A stretch of DNA of 64,000 nt from Corynebacterium sp. P3-F1 (GCF_030503635.1 NZ_CP129965.1:744001-808000); one strand, 5' to 3'. Positions 1 through 10,277 are shown, numbered from the stretch's first letter. The notes: generated by a model not told the origin, from the sequence alone. Program-made: numbers and translations.

Positions 1-606
1 CAGGAACTCATCACCGGTGGCCGCGACGGATTCCAGCTGGCTCTCGACCCCGGCCTAGAGAGCGAAGAATCCCTCGGCCGCGCTATCCGCGACGTGCACG
101 AGGCTCTCGCCGACTCCTTTGAAACCTCTTTGGTTCCCGCCTCCCGCATCCGGGATTCCCTCAACTCCCACCTCGACGAACTTCTGCGGCAGACCGACGC
201 GCTGGATCCCTACGAAGAACGACTCCGCGAGATCTACTCGCGCATCCCAGACGATGCAGTGGAGATTCAACGCATTCACGGCGACCTTCATCTGGGTCAA
301 ACCCTCTTGGCAGATCGCTGGTACCTCATTGATTTTGAGGGAGAACCGGCACGGCCGCTTGAACAACGCCAGCTCCCCGACCATGCGCTACGCGACGTCG
401 CCGGCATGGTCCGCTCTTTCGGGTATGCGAAGGCAATGGGAGGCCACGCAGACGTCGATAAGCTCCTGGCTGGATACGGAACCGACCGCAACGAGATTCT
501 CGATGCGTATACCGCCGACAAAGCTGCCTACGAAGTCGTGTACGAAGCGAACAACCGGCCCGACTGGGTGGACATTCCACTTTCCGCGATCCGAGATTTG
601 TCCTAG
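1..606 (+). CDS. mak: Maltokinase, C-terminal part (5' end outside window)
   Basis: This is the last 201 codons of a maltokinase (Mak/Pep2), which phosphorylates maltose to maltose-1-phosphate in the trehalose-to-glycogen (GlgE) route. The reading frame is open from base 1 and ends with TAG at 604-606. The kinase catalytic loop HGDLHLGQ (about 274-297) and the following metal-binding segment LIDFEGEP are visible, followed by a helical C-terminal lobe. The N-terminal cap and nucleotide-binding lobe lie outside the window. In actinobacteria the gene usually follows treS, which would be just upstream. The family call is confident; the symbol follows mycobacterial usage (pep2 is also used). Confidence 0.85.
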   Translation, partial: QELITGGRDGFQLALDPGLESEESLGRAIRDVHEALADSFETSLVPASRIRDSLNSHLDELLRQTDALDPYEERLREIYSRIPDDAVEIQRIHGDLHLGQTLLADRWYLIDFEGEPARPLEQRQLPDHALRDVAGMVRSFGYAKAMGGHADVDKLLAGYGTDRNEILDAYTADKAAYEVVYEANNRPDWVDIPLSAIRDLS

Positions 607-865
607 ATTTCCGGGGGCTTCCACAATCGCCTGGTTGTAGTTCTGTGCCTTGGCGGGCAATTCGAACAGTCGCCACACAACGATCCCTGGCACCTCATGC
701 ACGAAGCACGCTCATCCCCCAGCGCGACCGCGCCCACGAGACCAGACCGAAGCAATAAAGCCCCCTCATGTGACTGCACCAAATTCCAGCTACTAAAATT
801 CCGATCCCATACAGCGAGATGCTAGGGTGAGACCTATTATTTTCCGTCCACACCCTGGAGGCTCC

Positions 866-2281
866 ATGTCAACAGCTGTTTCCTCTACCGGCAACGGAAC
901 TGGCAAGAGTTCGTCGAACAGTGCAATCCTATTCACGGCACTCGCTCTTTTCTCGATGTTTTTCGGCGCCGGCAACCTCATCTTCCCGCCGATGCTCGCA
1001 GTCCAAGCAGGCGATAATTTCTGGCCCGCCATCCTCGGCTTCCTCACCACGGGTGCGCTCCTGCCCGTGCTGGCCGTGGTCGCGATCGCCCTTTCCGGCT
1101 CCAATGTGCGCGACCTCGCGCAACGCGCAGGCACCATCTTCGGCGTTGTCTTCCCGATCCTCGCCTACCTGTCCATCGGCGCTTTTTACGCTCTGCCGCG
1201 CACCGGCGCTGTTTCTTTCGAAGTGGCGGTCACACCGCTGTTCGGCTGGGACAGCACATTCAGCGCGGCACTTTTCAACATCGTCTTCTTCGGTATCGCT
1301 TTGGCGCTGTCGTGGAACCCGACCCGCATCACCGACACGCTGGGCAAGTTCCTCACCCCGGCGCTGGTCGTGCTGCTTGTCATCATGATCAGCATGGCGC
1401 TGTTCACCATGACCAACCAGCACTACGAGCCCAGCGAAACCTACGCGACCAACCCGTACCCGTCGGGTGTCCTCGAGGGCTACCTGACCATGGACTCGAT
1501 CGCCGCACTGGCGTTCTCCATCGTCGTTATTTCCTCGCTGCGCAATAAGGGTTTCGCTGAAGGAAAACCGCTGGTCCGCAGCACGATTTACGCCGGTATC
1601 GGCGCCAGCATCCTGCTCGCTTTGATCTACCTGGGTCTCGGTTTGATCGGCCGCGCGATGCCAGACGCATTGCAGTACGATTCAGGCGCGCCTTTGCTTG
1701 CTGACGCAGCGTTGCAGCTCATGGGGCGCCCCGGCCAGACCGTCTTCGCGCTGATCGTGGTTCTTGCATGCATGACCACCGCCATTGGTCTTATCACTTC
1801 CACTGCTGAGTACTTCTCCGGGCAGTTCGCTGGTTCCTACGGGACTTGGGCGATCGTCTTCGCCGTGGCATCGGCCATCATGGCGACGCAAGGCCTGGAC
1901 TTTGTCATCTCGATCGCGGGCCCGGTCGTCGGATTCCTCTACCCGCCGGCAATCGCCCTGATCTTCGTCACTCTGATTGAGCCCCTCTTCAGCCGCCGCA
2001 CCCGCCTGCGCTGGGGCTTCATCCTGCCGATTTGGGTCGCAGTGATCTGGTCGCTCATCTCCACCTTCGTCTCCCTCGGCTGGGGCGCAGACGCTCTGTC
2101 CCCGCTCGTCGACTGGTCACCGATGCAGAGCAACGACCTAGGCTGGTTGCTTCCCACCGCAATCGCATTCATCGTCGGAGTCATCATCGACTTCGCTAAA
2201 CCTCACGCGCCACTGGAGATCGGCACGCAGCGTACGGTCGAGGGCGAGAGCTTGGAAGAGGCCGAGGCCCGCAACGCCTAA
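866..2281 (+). CDS. brnQ: Branched-chain amino acid:cation symporter BrnQ
   Basis: A 471-residue multi-pass membrane carrier of the LIVCS family, which imports isoleucine, leucine and valine with Na+ or H+. The N-terminal signature FFGAGNLIFPP follows a short Ser/Gly-rich cytoplasmic tail, and about 12 hydrophobic segments follow. The length matches corynebacterial BrnQ. ATG 866 was chosen because GGAGG lies just upstream (about 857-861); an upstream in-frame start at 827 would add an unlikely hydrophilic leader. The 259-bp gap before it contains no gene I can see. The gene stands alone, with the next gene 77 bp downstream. Confidence 0.92.
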   Translation: MSTAVSSTGNGTGKSSSNSAILFTALALFSMFFGAGNLIFPPMLAVQAGDNFWPAILGFLTTGALLPVLAVVAIALSGSNVRDLAQRAGTIFGVVFPILAYLSIGAFYALPRTGAVSFEVAVTPLFGWDSTFSAALFNIVFFGIALALSWNPTRITDTLGKFLTPALVVLLVIMISMALFTMTNQHYEPSETYATNPYPSGVLEGYLTMDSIAALAFSIVVISSLRNKGFAEGKPLVRSTIYAGIGASILLALIYLGLGLIGRAMPDALQYDSGAPLLADAALQLMGRPGQTVFALIVVLACMTTAIGLITSTAEYFSGQFAGSYGTWAIVFAVASAIMATQGLDFVISIAGPVVGFLYPPAIALIFVTLIEPLFSRRTRLRWGFILPIWVAVIWSLISTFVSLGWGADALSPLVDWSPMQSNDLGWLLPTAIAFIVGVIIDFAKPHAPLEIGTQRTVEGESLEEAEARNA

Positions 2282-2358
2282 CCACGAGATGGAATGGTGC
2301 GGACTTCCGGGATGTTGCATGGGAGTGAAAGAAACCTGATTTGACCGGAAGGACCACC

Positions 2359-3336
2359 ATGACCCCGCTTTCTCTGCTGGATTTTTGCACTGTCCGCGAC
2401 GATGAGAGTCCAAGCCAGTCCATGGCCCGCTCCGTGGAACTGGCCCAAACAGCGGAGAAACTGGGGTACGACCGCATCTGGTATTCCGAGCACCACAACA
2501 TGCCGTCGATCGCATCGTCGTCGCCGGCGGTGCTCATTTCTCATATCGCCGCCAACACCGAGACAATTCGTCTGGGTGCTGGCGGCGTTATGCTGCCTAA
2601 TCACGCTCCGTACGTGATTGCGGAGCAGTTCGGGACCCTCGCCGAGTTGTACCCCGGCCGGATTGATCTCGGCTTGGGGCGCGCTCCCGGCACGGACCAA
2701 AACACTCTCGGGCGCGCATTGCGGCGCGACCCGATGGCGGCGGAGAACTTCCCGAACGATGTCCTGGAGCTGCAGGGCTACCTGGCCGGTAAGTCGGTGA
2801 TCCCGGGAGTGACCGCGGTGCCCGGCGCAGGGACAAATGTCCCGCTCTACATTCTGGGCTCCTCAATGTTCGGGGCCACGCTCGCTGCCAAGCTCGGGTT
2901 GCCGTATTCCTTTGCGTCTCACTTCGCCCCCACCCACCTTGAGGAAGCGACGCGCTATTACCGCGAGAACTTCCAACCGTCCCAATACTGTGCGGAGCCG
3001 TATGTGATTGCCGCGGTCAATGTGACGGCCGCCGACAGCGCCGATGATGCCGCACGCCAAACGGAGCTCGTCCACCGCGCCAGGTTGAAGGCATTCTTGG
3101 GGCGCCAGGGACGCTCACTCACCGAGGAGCAACTGGATTCGGTGATGAACTCCCCCCAGGGCCACCAGATCATCGGCATGCTGCGGTACACGGCAGAGGG
3201 CACCGGCGAACAGGTGGCGGAGTACCTGGAGAAATTTGCTCAGCACGCACAGGCGGACGAGTTGATGATTTCCTTCCAGGCCCCGACGCACGAGGAAGTT
3301 CTATCCTCGATGGAAATCGTCTCCAAGGCGGTCTAG
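2359..3336 (+). CDS. LLM-class flavin-dependent oxidoreductase (luciferase-like)
   Basis: A 325-residue protein of the bacterial luciferase-like monooxygenase superfamily, of the subgroup annotated YhbW/MsnO8-like. These are FMN-dependent TIM barrels that take reduced flavin from a partner reductase. Visible marks are the first strand LSLLDF, the YSEHHN segment near residue 41-46 and the LGLGRAPGT loop near residue 108-116, which in this family contacts flavin phosphate. ATG 2359 has a good GGAAGGA ribosome-binding site at 2347-2353. The substrate is unknown and neither neighbour gives a clue. Confidence 0.85.
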   Translation: MTPLSLLDFCTVRDDESPSQSMARSVELAQTAEKLGYDRIWYSEHHNMPSIASSSPAVLISHIAANTETIRLGAGGVMLPNHAPYVIAEQFGTLAELYPGRIDLGLGRAPGTDQNTLGRALRRDPMAAENFPNDVLELQGYLAGKSVIPGVTAVPGAGTNVPLYILGSSMFGATLAAKLGLPYSFASHFAPTHLEEATRYYRENFQPSQYCAEPYVIAAVNVTAADSADDAARQTELVHRARLKAFLGRQGRSLTEEQLDSVMNSPQGHQIIGMLRYTAEGTGEQVAEYLEKFAQHAQADELMISFQAPTHEEVLSSMEIVSKAV

Positions 3337-3502
3337 CCCGGCGCCATGTGGCGCTGCACCGAAGAACGGACGCCCCTGTGGTAGCCGGGGCCGGAAGGGT
3401 GCGCGAAAAATATTTACCGCAGCCGCAGGGTCACAATCGATCTGAGCAGCATGTATCTCGCGCCGATTCCCGCCGAGGTTTGAGATCGCCGCAGCACGTG
3501 AA

Positions 3503-3508
3503 TACTGT
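3503..3508 (+). promoter_or_regulatory. Candidate -10 box of the peptide-ABC operon
   Basis: TACTGT fits the actinobacterial TANNNT -10 pattern and ends 8 nt before the ATG at 3517. No Shine-Dalgarno is present, so a leaderless mRNA starting at or next to the ATG is likely. Confidence 0.4.
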
Positions 3509-3516
3509 TTTGCCGC

Positions 3517-4995
3517 ATGAGAGCACTTGGTGCCGCGGCGGCGGTACTTTCGGTCGGATTTCTGTCCGCGTGTTCCGCCGGCAGCACCGCATCGAATGTG
3601 GGCCGCATTGAACCGGATAGTGTTGTCGTGGGAACGACCTCGGCACCAGCTTCCCTCGATTTCACAACCACGGGAGGTGCCTCTATTCCGCAGGCACTCA
3701 TGAGCAACGTGTACGAAACGCTCGTGCGTATCGACGATTCCGGAAAGCCCCAACCCTTTCTCGCCGAGAGCTGGGATGTCAACGACGACCGGACCGAATA
3801 CACGTTTCACCTCAAAGACGGTGTGACGTTTTCTAACGGAGAGCAGTTCAACGCGGAGACTGCCGCGTTCTCCATCAACTACGTGCGGGAGCAGTGGACC
3901 AACGGCCTGGCCAAGCAAATGGCTCCCGTGGAAGAGGTGGAAGTGCTCGATCCTTTGACCGTGAAGGTGCGGCTCAAAGCGCCGTCGAACAACTGGCTTT
4001 GGTCGATGGGAACGCTGACGGGGGCGATGATGGCGCCGGGAGGCGTCGATAAGCTGGCCACCGATCCTGTCGGGACAGGACCCTACGTGGTCGACCATTA
4101 CGCGCTCGGCGAATCTATCTCTTTCGACGCGCGCGAGGATTACTGGGGCGAGCCCGCGCGCCAGGACGCCGCGATCCGGTACTTCTCCGACGCTATTTCC
4201 TCGGTGAATGCGTTACGCGTCGGCGACGTGGATGTGCTGTGGGGGCTGCAGGCCCCCGAAATACTGCAGACTTTGCCGGAGGAATTTCAGGTGCAGGTGG
4301 GCACGACGAACGGTGAAGTCCTGCTGAGCCTGAATAACCGAGGATCCCCTTTCGATGATCCCAATGTGAGAAAGGCAGTCGCGTACGCCATCGACCGCCA
4401 AGCTCTTAACCGCGTGGTGTGGGCCGGCATGGCAAAGGACACCGGCGGCGCACCCGTGGCGCCGAGCGACCCGTGGTTCACCGAGAAGAACTATTTTCCG
4501 TTCGACCCGGAAAAAGCACGGGAATTGCTGGCGGGCAGAACACCTGAGGTGGTGATCACCGTGCCGTCGCTGCCCTACGCGCAAGATGCCGCCGAACTGA
4601 TTTTCTCCCAACTGCGGGATGTCGGATTCCGCGTCAAGCTGAAGACCGTCGAGTTCCCTGCGGTCTGGCTCAGCCAAGTGCTCAAACAGGCTGATTACCA
4701 GTCTTCTCTGGTTGCACACGTCGAGCCGCGCGATATGCCGCAACTGTTCTCGCCCGACTATTACCTGGGGTACGACTCCCAGGCCGTCCAGGAGGACTTC
4801 GCACGCGCGGACGAGGGGACACCGGAGGATCAGGCGCGATTCATGCAGGATGCCGTCGACACCATCATGGCGGATGCCGGTGCCCTGACCTTGGCGAATT
4901 TGCCCAATATTGTGGTCACCGCGCCGGGAGTGGAGGGGATCGATCCCAATGTGGTCACTGACGGACTCGACTTGGCGGGGGTGACTAGGAAATGA
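3517..4995 (+). CDS. Peptide/nickel-type ABC transporter substrate-binding lipoprotein
   Basis: A 492-residue SBP family 5 protein (DppA/OppA/NikA type). The signal peptide ends in a lipobox, LSAC, with Cys19 the likely lipid-anchored residue. The mature part carries the family's early motif around [15 protein letters not shown] and the usual two-lobe length. The start is ATG 3517, without a ribosome-binding site. Its stop overlaps the permease start (4992) in an ATGA junction, so it is first in a coupled operon of binding protein, two permeases and a fused ATPase. The ligand could be a di- or oligopeptide, a metal complex or another small solute; the sequence does not decide. Confidence 0.9.
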   Translation: MRALGAAAAVLSVGFLSACSAGSTASNVGRIEPDSVVVGTTSAPASLDFTTTGGASIPQALMSNVYETLVRIDDSGKPQPFLAESWDVNDDRTEYTFHLKDGVTFSNGEQFNAETAAFSINYVREQWTNGLAKQMAPVEEVEVLDPLTVKVRLKAPSNNWLWSMGTLTGAMMAPGGVDKLATDPVGTGPYVVDHYALGESISFDAREDYWGEPARQDAAIRYFSDAISSVNALRVGDVDVLWGLQAPEILQTLPEEFQVQVGTTNGEVLLSLNNRGSPFDDPNVRKAVAYAIDRQALNRVVWAGMAKDTGGAPVAPSDPWFTEKNYFPFDPEKARELLAGRTPEVVITVPSLPYAQDAAELIFSQLRDVGFRVKLKTVEFPAVWLSQVLKQADYQSSLVAHVEPRDMPQLFSPDYYLGYDSQAVQEDFARADEGTPEDQARFMQDAVDTIMADAGALTLANLPNIVVTAPGVEGIDPNVVTDGLDLAGVTRK

Positions 4996-5924
4996 AGGCG
5001 CTCGGCCGATTCATCGGGATGCTCTTCGCGGCGAGTCTGATCATCTTCTTTCTGCTGCGCGCGGTTCCCGGGGACCCGGCGCGAATCGCTTTGGGCGTCA
5101 CAGCGACAGACGAGGATGTGGCAGCACTGGCGCACCAGCTTGGCACGGACAAACCGCTCCCCTCCCAGTACGTCGATTGGGTCGGCGGAATGCTGACAGG
5201 GGATTTCGGTAGGTCGCTAACCAGTAAGCAAGACATCACTCCCTTCGTCATCGACCGCATGCAGGTTTCGCTGATCCTGACGGTGAGCGCCATGGTGCTG
5301 TCGACAGCCATTGCAATTCCACTGGGCACCTATCTAGTGCGGCGGCGCGGAAAATGGGACACAGCGCTGGTGTCGTCCCTGACACAGGTGGGCATCGCCG
5401 TGCCGAGTTTCTTGGTCGGCATTCTGGCCGTCGCTGTATTCTCCGTGTGGTTGGGGTGGCTCCCGGCGAACGGATGGGTCCCACCGAATGCGGATGCCGG
5501 CGGCTTCGTGGCGCACCTCATCCTCCCAGTGATGGCGTTGAGCCTGGTGCAGGCAGCAATCCTGACCCGCTACGTGCGCAGCGCGGTGAACGAGGAGCTG
5601 GACAAAGATTACGTCCGTACCGCGCGAGCTGTCGGACTGTCCACACGGCAAGCGTTGTACAGGCACGCCCTGCGCAATGCGTTTCTCCCTGTGCTCACCG
5701 TGACAGGTTTGCAGTTCACCACTCTGATCGTTGGCGCGGTAGTCATCGAGCGCGTTTTCGCGCTGCCTGGTCTCGGCACAATGCTTCTCGACGCTGTGGC
5801 CACCCGCGATCTCACCACCGTCCAAACCCTGATGATGCTGCTCGTCGTATTCACCTTGACCGTGACACTGGCAGTGGATCTGCTGTACCGATTCATCGAC
5901 CCTCGGTTGAGGAGGCAAGCATGA
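4992..5924 (+). CDS. ABC transporter permease, DppB type
   Basis: A 310-residue inner-membrane permease of the DppB/OppB family with about six transmembrane segments. The N-terminus matches the family (hydrophobic helix, then [11 protein letters not shown]). The EAA loop that contacts the ATPase is seen at about residues 200-220, in RTARAVGLS with downstream ALRNAFLPV. It overlaps the binding-protein gene and the next permease by 4 bp each (ATGA), indicating translational coupling. Confidence 0.92.
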   Translation: MKALGRFIGMLFAASLIIFFLLRAVPGDPARIALGVTATDEDVAALAHQLGTDKPLPSQYVDWVGGMLTGDFGRSLTSKQDITPFVIDRMQVSLILTVSAMVLSTAIAIPLGTYLVRRRGKWDTALVSSLTQVGIAVPSFLVGILAVAVFSVWLGWLPANGWVPPNADAGGFVAHLILPVMALSLVQAAILTRYVRSAVNEELDKDYVRTARAVGLSTRQALYRHALRNAFLPVLTVTGLQFTTLIVGAVVIERVFALPGLGTMLLDAVATRDLTTVQTLMMLLVVFTLTVTLAVDLLYRFIDPRLRRQA

Positions 5925-6709
5925 GAAAGGTGATCGGGTTCGTTCTCGTGGGGCTGGCAGTCCTCGCAGCCGCGTTGGCAGTCGTGTGGACCCCGTACGA
6001 CCCAGTGCACGCGGTCCCGGCGGAACGCCTGCAGGGCACCACAGCTGCCCACTGGATGGGCACGGACCAGTACGGACGCGATGTACTCAGCCGGGTAATG
6101 GACGGCGCCCGGAGCACATTGACCGTTGCGGTCTCTTCCGTCGCTCTGTCGGCCCTAGCAGGTGTCCCGCTCGGGATCTGGGCAGGAATGAGCCGCGGGT
6201 GGCGGGACCGCCTCATCATGCGTGTCAACGACCTAGTGCTGGCATTTCCTGCTCTGCTGCTCGCAATCGTCTTCACCGCAGTGTTCGGCGGCTCCATGTG
6301 GATCGTGGTGCTGGCGATCGGCATCGCGGGCATTCCCGGTTTCGTGCGGGTCTCACGGGTGGGAACCATGCAGGTCATGGCTCAGGATTACGTGCTTTCG
6401 GCCCGCATCTCCCACGTGCCGGGCCCGTTGATCGCGTGGCGACATGTGCTACCCAACATCACGTCGACGCTCGCGGTCCAGGTTTCAGTGGCACTCGCTT
6501 TGGCGATCTTGGCGGAGGCAGGGCTCTCCTTCCTCGGACTGGGCACCCCCGCCCCGTACGCGTCATGGGGGCGGATGCTGCAGGCCTCACAGGCATACTT
6601 GTCCACTTCCCCGCATCTGTCTCTATGGCCGGGCCTCGCTATTGCCGGCACAGTGCTCGGCTTCAACGTCCTCGGCGATGCCGTGGCCGACAGGAGATCT
6701 GACCGATGA
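5921..6709 (+). CDS. ABC transporter permease, DppC type
   Basis: A 262-residue DppC/OppC family permease, second half of the membrane channel. It contains the family segment HWMGTDQYGRDVLSR near residue 48-62 and the late motif AGLSFLGLGTP. The start is ATG 5921 in the ATGA overlap with the preceding permease; its own stop overlaps the ATPase start at 6706. The EAA-loop segment (about residues 150-175) carries SARISHVPGP, where many homologues have a more canonical ARALG-type sequence. It is slightly shorter than typical DppC (about 280-300), with a short N-terminus. Confidence 0.92.
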   Translation: MRKVIGFVLVGLAVLAAALAVVWTPYDPVHAVPAERLQGTTAAHWMGTDQYGRDVLSRVMDGARSTLTVAVSSVALSALAGVPLGIWAGMSRGWRDRLIMRVNDLVLAFPALLLAIVFTAVFGGSMWIVVLAIGIAGIPGFVRVSRVGTMQVMAQDYVLSARISHVPGPLIAWRHVLPNITSTLAVQVSVALALAILAEAGLSFLGLGTPAPYASWGRMLQASQAYLSTSPHLSLWPGLAIAGTVLGFNVLGDAVADRRSDR

Positions 6710-8169
6710 CACTCGTGCATATTGAGGACCTCACGATCGACGGGATCCTCGACGGAATCTCATTCGACATCCAACGCGGCGAGAGACTGGGACTCATCGG
6801 CGAGTCCGGTTCCGGCAAATCCATGACAGCCCTGACGATCATGGGCCTACTGGATGACAGGCTTGAACCACGCGGCACCGTGACTCTCGCAGGCACGGAC
6901 ATGATCGCCTCACCGGCGAGAAGAAAACGGAAGCTGCGGGGACAGACTGCGGCGATGATTTTCCAAGAACCGATGACGGCGTTGGATCCATTGATGACGG
7001 TCGAGCGGCAGGTAGCTGAGGCCTGCTCGCTCGAGCGGGCGCGCGAACTGTTGGCGGAGGTCGGCATCGAGCGGACGGGCAGCTTTCCGCACCAGCTGTC
7101 CGGCGGACAGCGGCAGAGGGTCCTGATCGCGCTCGCTCTCGCAGGAGATCCAGATTTGCTCATCTGCGACGAGCCGACGACAGCGCTAGACGTGGAAGTG
7201 CAGCGCCAGATTCTGGACCTGCTTGATTCCCTCGTGCGGGAGCGCGGAGTGGCGCTGCTGTTCATAACGCACGACCTCGGCGTGGTCAAGCGGATGACCG
7301 ACCGCGTCATCGTTCTCAAACAAGGGCAGGTCGTGGATCCGGACGCAGATCTCGACAATCCCCGCGAGGAGTACACCGCGCACCTTGTTTCGGCGTCGAA
7401 GCCGGGGATGCCTGCTGAGGTGCGGCCCGTCGGCGAGCCTGTCATCGAATTGCGGAACGTATCGTGGCGACGCGGAGACACCCTCGCGCTGGATGACGTA
7501 TCTCTGACGGTGCGCAAGGGTGAGAGAATCGGCGTTGTCGGCGGCTCGGGATCGGGAAAAACATCGCTGCTTCGCGTCATCTCCGGGTTGAATGAGCCTG
7601 ATTCAGGCACCGCCAAAATAGACGGGCGCCTGCAAATGGTCTTTCAGGACCCGTACTCATCCCTCAATCCGCGCCGCACGGTCCGCTCGTCGGTGACAGA
7701 GACTGGCGCGGACGGACAACGCGCTGATGAAGTGCTCTCCCAGGTGGGACTAGGCGGTACCGGCAACCGTTTCCCGCACCAGTTCTCGGGCGGGCAACGG
7801 CAACGGATCTCTATCGCCCGCGCCGCTGCTCCACGCCCTCAAATCCTCATCGCCGACGAGCCCGTGTCGGCGCTAGATGTGTCGGTACGCGCGCAGGTCC
7901 TCGAGCTTATCGACGACCTCGTCACCCACAACGACGCCACTCTCGTCTTCGTCTCCCACGACCTATCCGTGGTCAGACAGGTGTGCCCGACAATTGCGGT
8001 GCTGTATCAAGGCCGCATTGTCGAGACTGGGCCCACTGAGCAGATATGGGAAAACCCGCAGCACGAGTACACGAAGTCTCTGCTGCGGGCTATCCCGACA
8101 TCAGGGTCGGTGCCGCCTGCGGAACGATCACCGGTGCGTCGCGGTGGTAGATCGGCACCAGCCGGATAG
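6706..8169 (+). CDS. Fused double ATPase of peptide-type ABC transporter (DppD-DppF)
   Basis: A 487-residue cytoplasmic protein with two complete nucleotide-binding domains in one chain, corresponding to DppD and DppF. Domain 1 has Walker A GESGSGKS (residues 32-39), signature LSGGQRQR and Walker B LLICDEP. Domain 2 has Walker A GGSGSGKT (about 279-286), signature FSGGQRQR (about 359) and Walker B ILIADEP. Both have the switch histidine (LFITHD, VFVSHD). It energises the two permeases encoded just upstream and overlaps the second by 4 bp. Such fusions are common in actinobacterial operons of this family. Confidence 0.93.
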   Translation: MTLVHIEDLTIDGILDGISFDIQRGERLGLIGESGSGKSMTALTIMGLLDDRLEPRGTVTLAGTDMIASPARRKRKLRGQTAAMIFQEPMTALDPLMTVERQVAEACSLERARELLAEVGIERTGSFPHQLSGGQRQRVLIALALAGDPDLLICDEPTTALDVEVQRQILDLLDSLVRERGVALLFITHDLGVVKRMTDRVIVLKQGQVVDPDADLDNPREEYTAHLVSASKPGMPAEVRPVGEPVIELRNVSWRRGDTLALDDVSLTVRKGERIGVVGGSGSGKTSLLRVISGLNEPDSGTAKIDGRLQMVFQDPYSSLNPRRTVRSSVTETGADGQRADEVLSQVGLGGTGNRFPHQFSGGQRQRISIARAAAPRPQILIADEPVSALDVSVRAQVLELIDDLVTHNDATLVFVSHDLSVVRQVCPTIAVLYQGRIVETGPTEQIWENPQHEYTKSLLRAIPTSGSVPPAERSPVRRGGRSAPAG

Positions 8170-8170
8170 C

Positions 8171-9064
8171 GTGTCCTCTGTGGAGTATCCAGGAATAGTC
8201 GTTGTCGGCTCCGTCAACGCCGATTTGACCGTCAATGTGCCCCGTCACCCCTCCCCCGGGGAAACGCTGCTGGGCGCCGGAGGCGGCATCACCCCGGGCG
8301 GCAAAGGAGCGAATCAGGCGGTCGCCGCCGCGCGCCTGGGCAGTTCGGTGGCGCTCGTCGGAGCTGTCGGCAATGACGAGCACGCTCAAGCCGCGACGCG
8401 TTTGCTTGTCGACGCCGCCGTGGACCTCTCCGCCGTCGAGCACGTCACTACCCCGACCGGTCTGGCCGTCATCACAGTGGCGGCGAACGGAGAGAACACC
8501 GTGATGGTCGTGCCGGGGGCGAACGGTGAGGTGGGGGCAAGTGTCGTCGATAAGCATGCTGCCCTGATTGGCGGCGCTGAGCTAGTGCTTCTGCAAGGCG
8601 AGATTCCTGCGGACGGTTTCGCGCGGGCTGTTGAGCTAGCAAAGGGACGCGTGGTGGTAAATCTCGCACCGGTGATCGACGTGGACCGCGACGCGCTGAG
8701 GAAAGCTGACCCGTTGATTGTCAATGAGCAGGAAGCGCAGCTGGTGCTCGGGCGGGACGCGGCCCCGCAAAAGTGCATCGAAGAACTGCTGCGGGAGTTC
8801 TCCTCTGTGGTGGTGACGCTGGGCGCCTCTGGGGCGCTCATCGGAACCGCAGACGGAATCGAGCACGTTTTATCGCCCGCCGTCCAATCGGTAGACACGG
8901 TCGGTGCCGGAGACGCGTTCACGGGTGCGCTGTGCCACCGGCTGACCGAGGGGGATTCGCTTGCCGACGCCGCACGCTTCGCCTCCCGCGTCGGTGCCAT
9001 TGCCGTGACCCGGCCCGGCGCGCAGCCGTCCTACCCATGGCGCGGCGACGAGCTGCCTAGCTAG
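8171..9064 (+). CDS. rbsK: Ribokinase (PfkB family)
   Basis: A 297-residue PfkB-family sugar kinase, most like ribokinase, which makes ribose-5-phosphate. The N-terminal VVVGSVNADL and the GGKGANQA motif (PfkB signature 1), and DTVGAGDAFTGAL (signature 2, with the catalytic Asp), are all present. The start is uncertain: GTG 8171, one base after the ATPase stop, or GTG 8180. Neither has a clear ribosome-binding site, so coupling to the ABC operon is likely. It converges on the hydrolase gene, overlapping its 3' end by 8 bp. Another pentose or nucleoside substrate is possible. Confidence 0.88.
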   Translation: MSSVEYPGIVVVGSVNADLTVNVPRHPSPGETLLGAGGGITPGGKGANQAVAAARLGSSVALVGAVGNDEHAQAATRLLVDAAVDLSAVEHVTTPTGLAVITVAANGENTVMVVPGANGEVGASVVDKHAALIGGAELVLLQGEIPADGFARAVELAKGRVVVNLAPVIDVDRDALRKADPLIVNEQEAQLVLGRDAAPQKCIEELLREFSSVVVTLGASGALIGTADGIEHVLSPAVQSVDTVGAGDAFTGALCHRLTEGDSLADAARFASRVGAIAVTRPGAQPSYPWRGDELPS

Positions 9065-10265
9065 CGTCCCACACGGAGCGGAACAGCTCACCGCCGTGGT
9101 TGTAGATCGCATCGTGGTCCCACTCGGGGTGCGTCCACACGGTGAGGTTGCCGATGGACTCCGCGATCTTCTCCGCCATGGGGAGCGGGACGAACATGTC
9201 GCGTTCGTACAGAGCCACGGTCGCGGGAACGCGGTTGACGGCTAGCTGGGCTGCATCGAAAAGCGGTGCCGGATCCATCTCAGCCAACGCGTCGACTGCA
9301 TCCTGGAACGGGGTCAGCGCCGGGTCTTCGGCGAAGTGGTGGCGGAAGAAGTGGTTGCCCAGCAGGTAATAGGGCTCGGCCGAGGTCGGGTCTGCATCCA
9401 GGCGGGACTGGCCGACGGTGTCGGACGCGCCGAGCATGGCGAGGTGGACGACTGGCCACAGCGGGTTCGCTTCGGTGCTGATCAGGCTATTCACGCCAGC
9501 GAGAAAATCTTTCCGGAGGCGTTTGCTGTCCGGGTAAAACGGGGACTCGAGCAGGTTCGCCAGCACAGTAAACCCGAATTCGGCACCGAGTGCCACGCCG
9601 ATGAACCGGAAGCGGTTCGCAGTAAGCCTTTCCCCGGTGGGCAAGAATTCCTCGGTCTGGTCAAGGTGGGCGCACACGTCGCGGATCGTCTGCTCTGCGA
9701 ACGGGACAGCGTCGTAGAACTCCTGGCAGCGCTTGTCCACGGAATCCAGCGTCAATTCGTTGTACTCGTCCGTACTCCACCCCAGGTTCGGCAGCGCGCC
9801 GGTGAGGAACGCCCGGTTCAGCGACTCCGGCGCGTACGACAGGTAGCTGGCGGTACACAGCGCCCCAAAAGAATTTCCCAGCACGTCCCAGGTGTCAAAG
9901 CCGAGGTGGCGGCGCAGATCCTCCGCGTCCGCGACAACGTCGGGGCAACGCAGCTTGGACAGAATCTCCGGGCGAACCAGCTCGGGAGTTCCTTTGTCGA
10001 TTTTGCCGGAGCGGCCGGTGCCGCGTTCGTCGAGAAGGAAGACGCGGTAATGCTTCAGCGCCTCCGGGATCCAGCCCTGCACCAGCCGCGGTGCGGGACT
10101 GCCCGGCCCACCTTGAAGGAAGAGCAACGGCGGCAACGTTTCGTCCGCGTACAACTCGCGGCAGAACAGCGTGAACGTGCCCAGCTCGGGAGCCGATCTA
10201 TCCCAGGGGACCTCGATCTCATGCTCTTTGACGGACGCATTCGGCGGGATGATCGTTGAAAACAC
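9057..10265 (-). CDS. Alpha/beta hydrolase, prolyl aminopeptidase-like (S33)
   Basis: A 402-residue alpha/beta hydrolase resembling prolyl iminopeptidases, which remove N-terminal proline. The oxyanion segment LFLQGGPGSP, the nucleophile elbow GNSFG (Ser about 139) and a late His in a WDHDAIYNHGG context are visible. No signal peptide is seen, so it is probably cytoplasmic. The start is GTG 10265, preceded within 6 nt by TATACT, which suggests a leaderless transcript. It lies divergent from the BCCT gene and convergent with ribokinase. The peptidase specificity is inferred from family resemblance only. Confidence 0.8.
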   Translation of the reverse strand: MFSTIIPPNASVKEHEIEVPWDRSAPELGTFTLFCRELYADETLPPLLFLQGGPGSPAPRLVQGWIPEALKHYRVFLLDERGTGRSGKIDKGTPELVRPEILSKLRCPDVVADAEDLRRHLGFDTWDVLGNSFGALCTASYLSYAPESLNRAFLTGALPNLGWSTDEYNELTLDSVDKRCQEFYDAVPFAEQTIRDVCAHLDQTEEFLPTGERLTANRFRFIGVALGAEFGFTVLANLLESPFYPDSKRLRKDFLAGVNSLISTEANPLWPVVHLAMLGASDTVGQSRLDADPTSAEPYYLLGNHFFRHHFAEDPALTPFQDAVDALAEMDPAPLFDAAQLAVNRVPATVALYERDMFVPLPMAEKIAESIGNLTVWTHPEWDHDAIYNHGGELFRSVWDAS

Positions 10266-10271
10266 CCCTCG

Positions 10272-10277
10272 AGTATA
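10272..10277 (-). promoter_or_regulatory. -10 box (TATACT) of the hydrolase gene
   Basis: A TATACT hexamer on the minus strand, 6 nt upstream of the GTG at 10265. The position puts transcription start at or very near the start codon. Confidence 0.5.
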
